8,702 bases of DNA, taken from contig JAICXG010000111.1 in assembly GCA_025980625.1 (NCBI GenBank), positions 1-8,702 of the forward strand. The letters are read 5' to 3'. The notes beneath the pieces are model-generated. The model saw nothing but the letters and a program-made list of their open reading frames with translations, did not search any database and was not told the origin of the DNA. Within the stretch, counting starts at the first letter, position 1. Each line of letters begins with the position of its first letter. This stretch comes from Chthoniobacterales bacterium (GTDB lineage: Bacteria; Verrucomicrobiota; Verrucomicrobiia; Chthoniobacterales; UBA10450). Positions 5,917 through 8,702 of this stretch are shown here, piece after piece. The translations under genes and the position numbers were made by a program.

Positions 5917-7328
5917 CGCAGGCCGGCGAGCAAAAGCTCCGCGTTGGTTTTAGTCGTGTGCAGATTCTTGATCAGTAACTCCATCGCTTCGAGCGGAGGC
6001 ATCGTCGCCATCATCTTGCGCAGGATTTTTATCCGCTCCCATTCCTCGGGATGGTAAAGCAGGTCCTCGCGCCGAGTGCCCGATTGCAGGATGTGGATGG
6101 CGGGATAAAGGCGCTTCTCAACTAAGGAACGATCGAGATGCAGCTCCATGTTGCCGGTGCCCTTGAATTCCTCGAAAATAACTTCGTCCATCCGGCTTCC
6201 GGTCTCGACCAGCGCGGTCGCAAGAATCGTCAGGCTGCCGCCTTCCTCGACATTGCGGGCCGCGCCGAAGAACCGCTTCGGCTTGAGCAGCGCCTTGGAC
6301 TCGACCCCGCCCGACATGGTGCGGCCTTTGCCTTTGACGAGGGCATTGTAACCCCGGGCTAGTCTCGTTAGGCTATCGAGTAGAAGGACAACGTCCTTTT
6401 TCTGTTCGACGAGCCGTTTGGCCCGCTCAATCACGAGTTCCGCGACCTGAATATGCCGGGTGGGCGGTTCGTCGAAGGTCGAGCTGTAGATCTGGCAATC
6501 GACTTCGCGCTCGAGATCGGTCACTTCCTCGGGGCGCTCATCGACGAGCAACATGATGAGCACAATCTCGGGATGATTTTTCCGGATCGCCTTGGCGATT
6601 TGCTTGAGAAGAATGGTTTTGCCGACACGCGGCGGCGCGACGATCAACCCGCGTTGACCGCGGCCGAGCGGAGTGAGCAAATCCACCGCGCGCACGCAGG
6701 CGGAATCGACCGACTCATTCTCAAGCATGATTCGACCCTCGGGAAACAGCGGCGTGAGGTGGTCAAAGGCGGTCGGCGCCTCCCAGTCATCGGGGTTCTG
6801 GCCTTCGATCGTGAGGAGCCGATCGAGCATGATGGTCTTCTCGCGGTCGCGCGGCATGCGGATGGTGGCGCGCAAGGCCTGACCCGAGCGGAGACCAAAA
6901 TGTCGAACAAGGAAATGCGGCACGCCGACGTCTTCCGGCAACGGGAGGAAGTTGTGCGCGGGCGAACGGAGGACGGCCGGCCCGTCGTTAGGCTGCTCGA
7001 GGAAACCGCTCGTCCGCACCTGTTGCCCGCGCAAAACGGCGTGGCGCACGAGGTCGAGAATGAGCTGATGCCGGCTCCGCCCCGGATGCGGCCGTAACTC
7101 AGCCCGGACAAACTCTTCGAGCAGCTCCGCCATGTCGAGCTTTTGCAGTTCTTCGAGCTCAAGCGGCTCGAAAGTCGGCCTGGGCGGCGCTTCCTCAGGT
7201 GTTGGCGCGGCCGCGGCTGTGTCGGGCGCTTGCCCTTCGGCTTGTTCGTTAGGGCGTCCCGTCATTTCCGCAGCCGGAGGCGTTTCCTCCGGGAAATCGG
7301 TTACGGTGGTCTTCAAGTTTTCTTCCAT
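5913..7328 (-). CDS. rho: transcription termination factor Rho, with an unusual primary RNA-binding site
   Basis: Hexameric RNA translocase ending transcription at Rho-dependent sites. Residues 1-55 form an acidic, Pro/Ala/Glu-rich extension. The Rho_N helical region follows (about 60-105), then the cold-shock-like RNA-binding domain (about 106-175) and the RecA-type motor. Motor residues are intact: Walker A APPRVGKT (K237; R234 replaces the usual Lys), catalytic E264 and arginine valve R265 in VDERPEEV, Walker B LLLDSLTR (D318), Q-loop region SGGVESKALLKPKRFFGAAR, R-loop EEFKGTGNMEL (K389) and arginine finger R419 in SGTRRE. The RNA-binding domain reads DGPAVLRS where most Rho proteins read DGFGFLRS, so two RNA-stacking Phe are missing, and PEDVGVP replaces the usual DDIYVS. 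The ATG at 7328 overlaps the coaE stop as TGATG and gives 471 residues; an upstream start at 7400 would run deep into coaE. Confidence 0.95.
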   Translation of the reverse strand: MEENLKTTVTDFPEETPPAAEMTGRPNEQAEGQAPDTAAAAPTPEEAPPRPTFEPLELEELQKLDMAELLEEFVRAELRPHPGRSRHQLILDLVRHAVLRGQQVRTSGFLEQPNDGPAVLRSPAHNFLPLPEDVGVPHFLVRHFGLRSGQALRATIRMPRDREKTIMLDRLLTIEGQNPDDWEAPTAFDHLTPLFPEGRIMLENESVDSACVRAVDLLTPLGRGQRGLIVAPPRVGKTILLKQIAKAIRKNHPEIVLIMLLVDERPEEVTDLEREVDCQIYSSTFDEPPTRHIQVAELVIERAKRLVEQKKDVVLLLDSLTRLARGYNALVKGKGRTMSGGVESKALLKPKRFFGAARNVEEGGSLTILATALVETGSRMDEVIFEEFKGTGNMELHLDRSLVEKRLYPAIHILQSGTRREDLLYHPEEWERIKILRKMMATMPPLEAMELLIKNLHTTKTNAELLLAGLR

Positions 7329-7936
7329 CAGTTTGCGGTCAAGTAACGCGCCATCAGCTGCGCCTGCGCTTCCAGAACGGAGAGCGGGCCGTTGTTCCAA
7401 ATAACGTGATCGGCACGGGACATTTTTTCGGCGAGCGGCATTTGCCAGGCAATCATGCGCAGGGCTTCGGCAGTCGTGAGACGGGTGCGCGCGATCAGCC
7501 GTTGGAGCTGGATGTTTTGCGCGCAGGCGACCACGACCACGCGGTCGCAGAGCTTTTCACCTTCGGTTTCATAAAGGAGCGGGATATCGGCCAGGAAAAT
7601 GTCGCCGGATCGGCGGCTCTCCTCCGCTTCAGTGGCCCACTGCTGGCGGATGCGCGGATGCAGGATTTGCTCGAGCGCGCGCTTCTTTCCCTGGTCGGCA
7701 AAGACTATGGCGCGAAGTGCGGCCCGATTCAAATCGCCTTGCGCAGAAAAAATCTCCGCGCCGAAGCGCTCCCGCACCGCCGCGCGCACTTCCTTGTCCT
7801 CAGATGTGAGCCGGTGGGCGGCGCGGTCGGCGTCGAAGAGCTTGCCGCCGGCCAGCTCGTGGAGTCGCCGGGCAAAGGTCGATTTGCCAGTGGAAATGCC
7901 GCCAGTGATCCCGACGACGGTGCAACGGTTGGACAT
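7328..7936 (-). CDS. coaE: dephospho-CoA kinase CoaE
   Basis: Catalyses the last step of coenzyme A synthesis, phosphorylating the 3'-hydroxyl of dephospho-CoA with ATP. The protein opens with the P-loop GITGGISTGKST (about residues 9-20 from the chosen start), followed by FDADRAAHRL (the Asp/His pair that positions the acceptor), ILHPRIR, the DIPLLYET segment and a C-terminal lid region RLIARTRLTTAEALRMIAWQ. Its 202 residues match the family length. The ATG at 7936 puts the P-loop at the usual distance from the N-terminus, though it has no Shine-Dalgarno site. An alternative TTG at 7978 has AAGGA a few bases upstream and would add 14 residues with no conserved content. The stop overlaps the rho start (TGATG). 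First gene of the coaE-rho-rnd operon. Confidence 0.95.
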   Translation of the reverse strand: MSNRCTVVGITGGISTGKSTFARRLHELAGGKLFDADRAAHRLTSEDKEVRAAVRERFGAEIFSAQGDLNRAALRAIVFADQGKKRALEQILHPRIRQQWATEAEESRRSGDIFLADIPLLYETEGEKLCDRVVVVACAQNIQLQRLIARTRLTTAEALRMIAWQMPLAEKMSRADHVIWNNGPLSVLEAQAQLMARYLTAN

Positions 7937-7988
7937 CGAAGGTTGGCCGCTTGTAGAGAAACGCGCCGCGCCCGTCAACTATCCTTGT

Positions 7989-8272
7989 TTAAGAAAGAGC
8001 AGGAATTCTCTCTGCGGGCGCTGCTCCGGCGGCGCCGTCGCGGTTGGCGCCATTCGATCTCGATATCCCGGGCTTGAGCACGACTTTATTGCAATCCTCC
8101 TCCTTGTCGCGAAAAATCTTGTAGCTGGGGGCGGCTTCTTCCAGCGGCAGCCGATGAGTAATGATGTAGCCAGGATCGATCTCGACCTTTGCGATGGGTT
8201 CGAGGAGCGGTTGCCGGTAACGCTGCATATGGGTTTGAGCACTTTTGATCGTTAGGGCTTTATTCACGACGT
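7989..8272 (-). pseudogene. C-terminal remnant of a zinc-dependent alcohol/formaldehyde dehydrogenase
   Basis: The frame reads VVNKALTIKSAQTHMQRY, then EIDPGYIITHRLPLEEA and YKIFRDKEEDCNKVVLKP. This is the C-terminal end of medium-chain zinc-dependent dehydrogenases of the formaldehyde-dehydrogenase-like group, which usually run to about 380-400 residues. Only about 65 conserved residues remain. The zinc-binding and NAD-binding parts are absent, and an in-frame TGA lies three codons before a GTG at 8267, so no functional enzyme can be made. After the usual family end (VVLKPGI), 25 further low-complexity residues rich in Ala/Gly follow before TAA. It lies 52 bases upstream of coaE on the same strand. 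Homology stops abruptly at about 8270, suggesting a deletion or rearrangement breakpoint. Confidence 0.75.
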
Positions 8273-8368
8273 TTCAGCTTGTCCTTTTTCGCGCGTCAGC
8301 TTGAGCCGATCCGGAATGCGGATGGTGCCGTCTGGGGTCGCGTTTTCCGTAAGTGTGACGAGCTGAAA
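8264..8368 (-). other. unplaced 35-codon open segment between two gene remnants
   Basis: Between the dehydrogenase breakpoint and the lactonase breakpoint, the minus strand is open from a TGA at 8369-8371 to a TGA at 8264-8266. It reads FQLVTLTENATPDGTIRIP, then DRLKLTREKGQAETS and stop, with a GC-rich third position. The LTENxTPDGxIRIP part faintly recalls the extreme C-terminus of seryl-tRNA synthetase (ENxQxxDGxxxIPxxL), but the match is short and may be chance. On the plus strand the same bases read NADGAVWGRV in the frame of the lactonase piece, which could instead be degraded lactonase sequence. Confidence 0.2.
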
Positions 8369-8702
8369 TCAAGCGGAAAAACACCTTTCGGCTTTGCCTT
8401 TGATAGCGCCGGAACCGTCGTCGTCTCGGAAGTGGAGAATCGGCTACCGCTCCGAGCTACGGCGTCGTCTTACCGGCTAACTGGAGGATCGGTACCTGTG
8501 CCGGTAAGTGCTCAGGTTCCCGATCAACAGAGCGGCGCTTGTTGGATCGCGATTACGGGCAACATCGCCTGGATAGTTAATACTGGCACGGCTGTGATTT
8601 CCGCTTACAACATTGGAAGCGTCGACCAGTTAACTCTCGTCAATGCTGTCGCAGCAACTACCCGTGACGGCAGCTCGCCAATTGATGTCGCCGCCTCCGC
8701 CG
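8369..8702 (+). pseudogene. lactonase/YncE-type beta-propeller, N-terminal half missing, runs off right edge
   Basis: From about 8369 the plus strand reads SSGKTPFGFAFDSAGTVVVS, then ASSYRL, QQSGACWIAITGN, WIVNTGTAVISAYNIG and SSPIDVAAS. These are consecutive blades of the seven-bladed propeller family that includes 6-phosphogluconolactonase-like and YncE-like proteins. The TPFGFAF block normally sits in the second half of such proteins, after about 200 residues and a signal peptide. Here only about 100 bases separate it from the dehydrogenase remnant, so the N-terminal half is missing. The frame is open upstream to about 8248 but without convincing homology or a plausible start. Alternatively the upstream part was lost by frameshifts. 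The visible 111 codons have no stop; the 3' end is outside the window. Confidence 0.7.

Noticed and set aside
6453..7097. A 214-codon plus-strand frame inside rho
   Set aside because: Antisense shadow of rho, with no family resemblance and low-complexity charged composition.
7406..8077. A 223-codon plus-strand frame across coaE and the dehydrogenase remnant
   Set aside because: Antisense to coaE with its P-loop and lid motifs, and it spans a gene boundary.

Overview
The window looks like chromosomal DNA of a GC-rich bacterium. My best guess is Verrucomicrobiota or a similar soil lineage. That guess rests on the overall feel of the Rho, PurK and PQQ-propeller proteins and on the scarcity of clear Shine-Dalgarno sites; no marker here settles it. 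Most of the window is housekeeping DNA with small accessory genes between the core blocks.

Layout, left to right. (1) Positions 1-1395, minus strand: purE followed by purK, a translationally coupled pair for the carboxylation step of purine synthesis; purK runs off the left edge. (2) Positions 1396-1875: a 480-base gap between divergent genes, mostly occupied by an imperfect inverted-repeat element. (3) Positions 1876-3193, plus strand: a class I SAM-dependent methyltransferase and a YkgJ-type cysteine-cluster protein, probably co-transcribed. (4) Positions 3203-3305: a nested palindrome between convergent genes that probably acts as a two-way terminator. (5) Positions 3303-4523, minus strand: a secreted PQQ-like beta-propeller protein with cysteine-pair blades. 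(6) Positions 4648-4745, minus strand: a small bacterial signal recognition particle RNA (4.5S type), which has no protein-coding signal and is easily missed. (7) Positions 4867-7936, minus strand: a tight coaE-rho-rnd operon (dephospho-CoA kinase, transcription terminator Rho, ribonuclease D) whose reading frames overlap at both junctions, with the SRP RNA about 120 bases downstream on the same strand. (8) Positions 7989-8702: gene debris. This holds a C-terminal piece of a zinc-dependent alcohol/formaldehyde dehydrogenase (minus), an unplaced 100-base segment, and the C-terminal half of a YncE/lactonase-type beta-propeller (plus) that leaves the window on the right.

I see no defence system, CRISPR array, transposase or phage gene, and no convincing new multi-gene system. 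The most interesting points are a Rho whose ATPase motor is intact but whose primary RNA-binding site lacks the usual aromatic residues, the SRP RNA gene, the two palindromic elements, the alternating cysteine-pair blades of the propeller protein, and the rearrangement scar at the right end.
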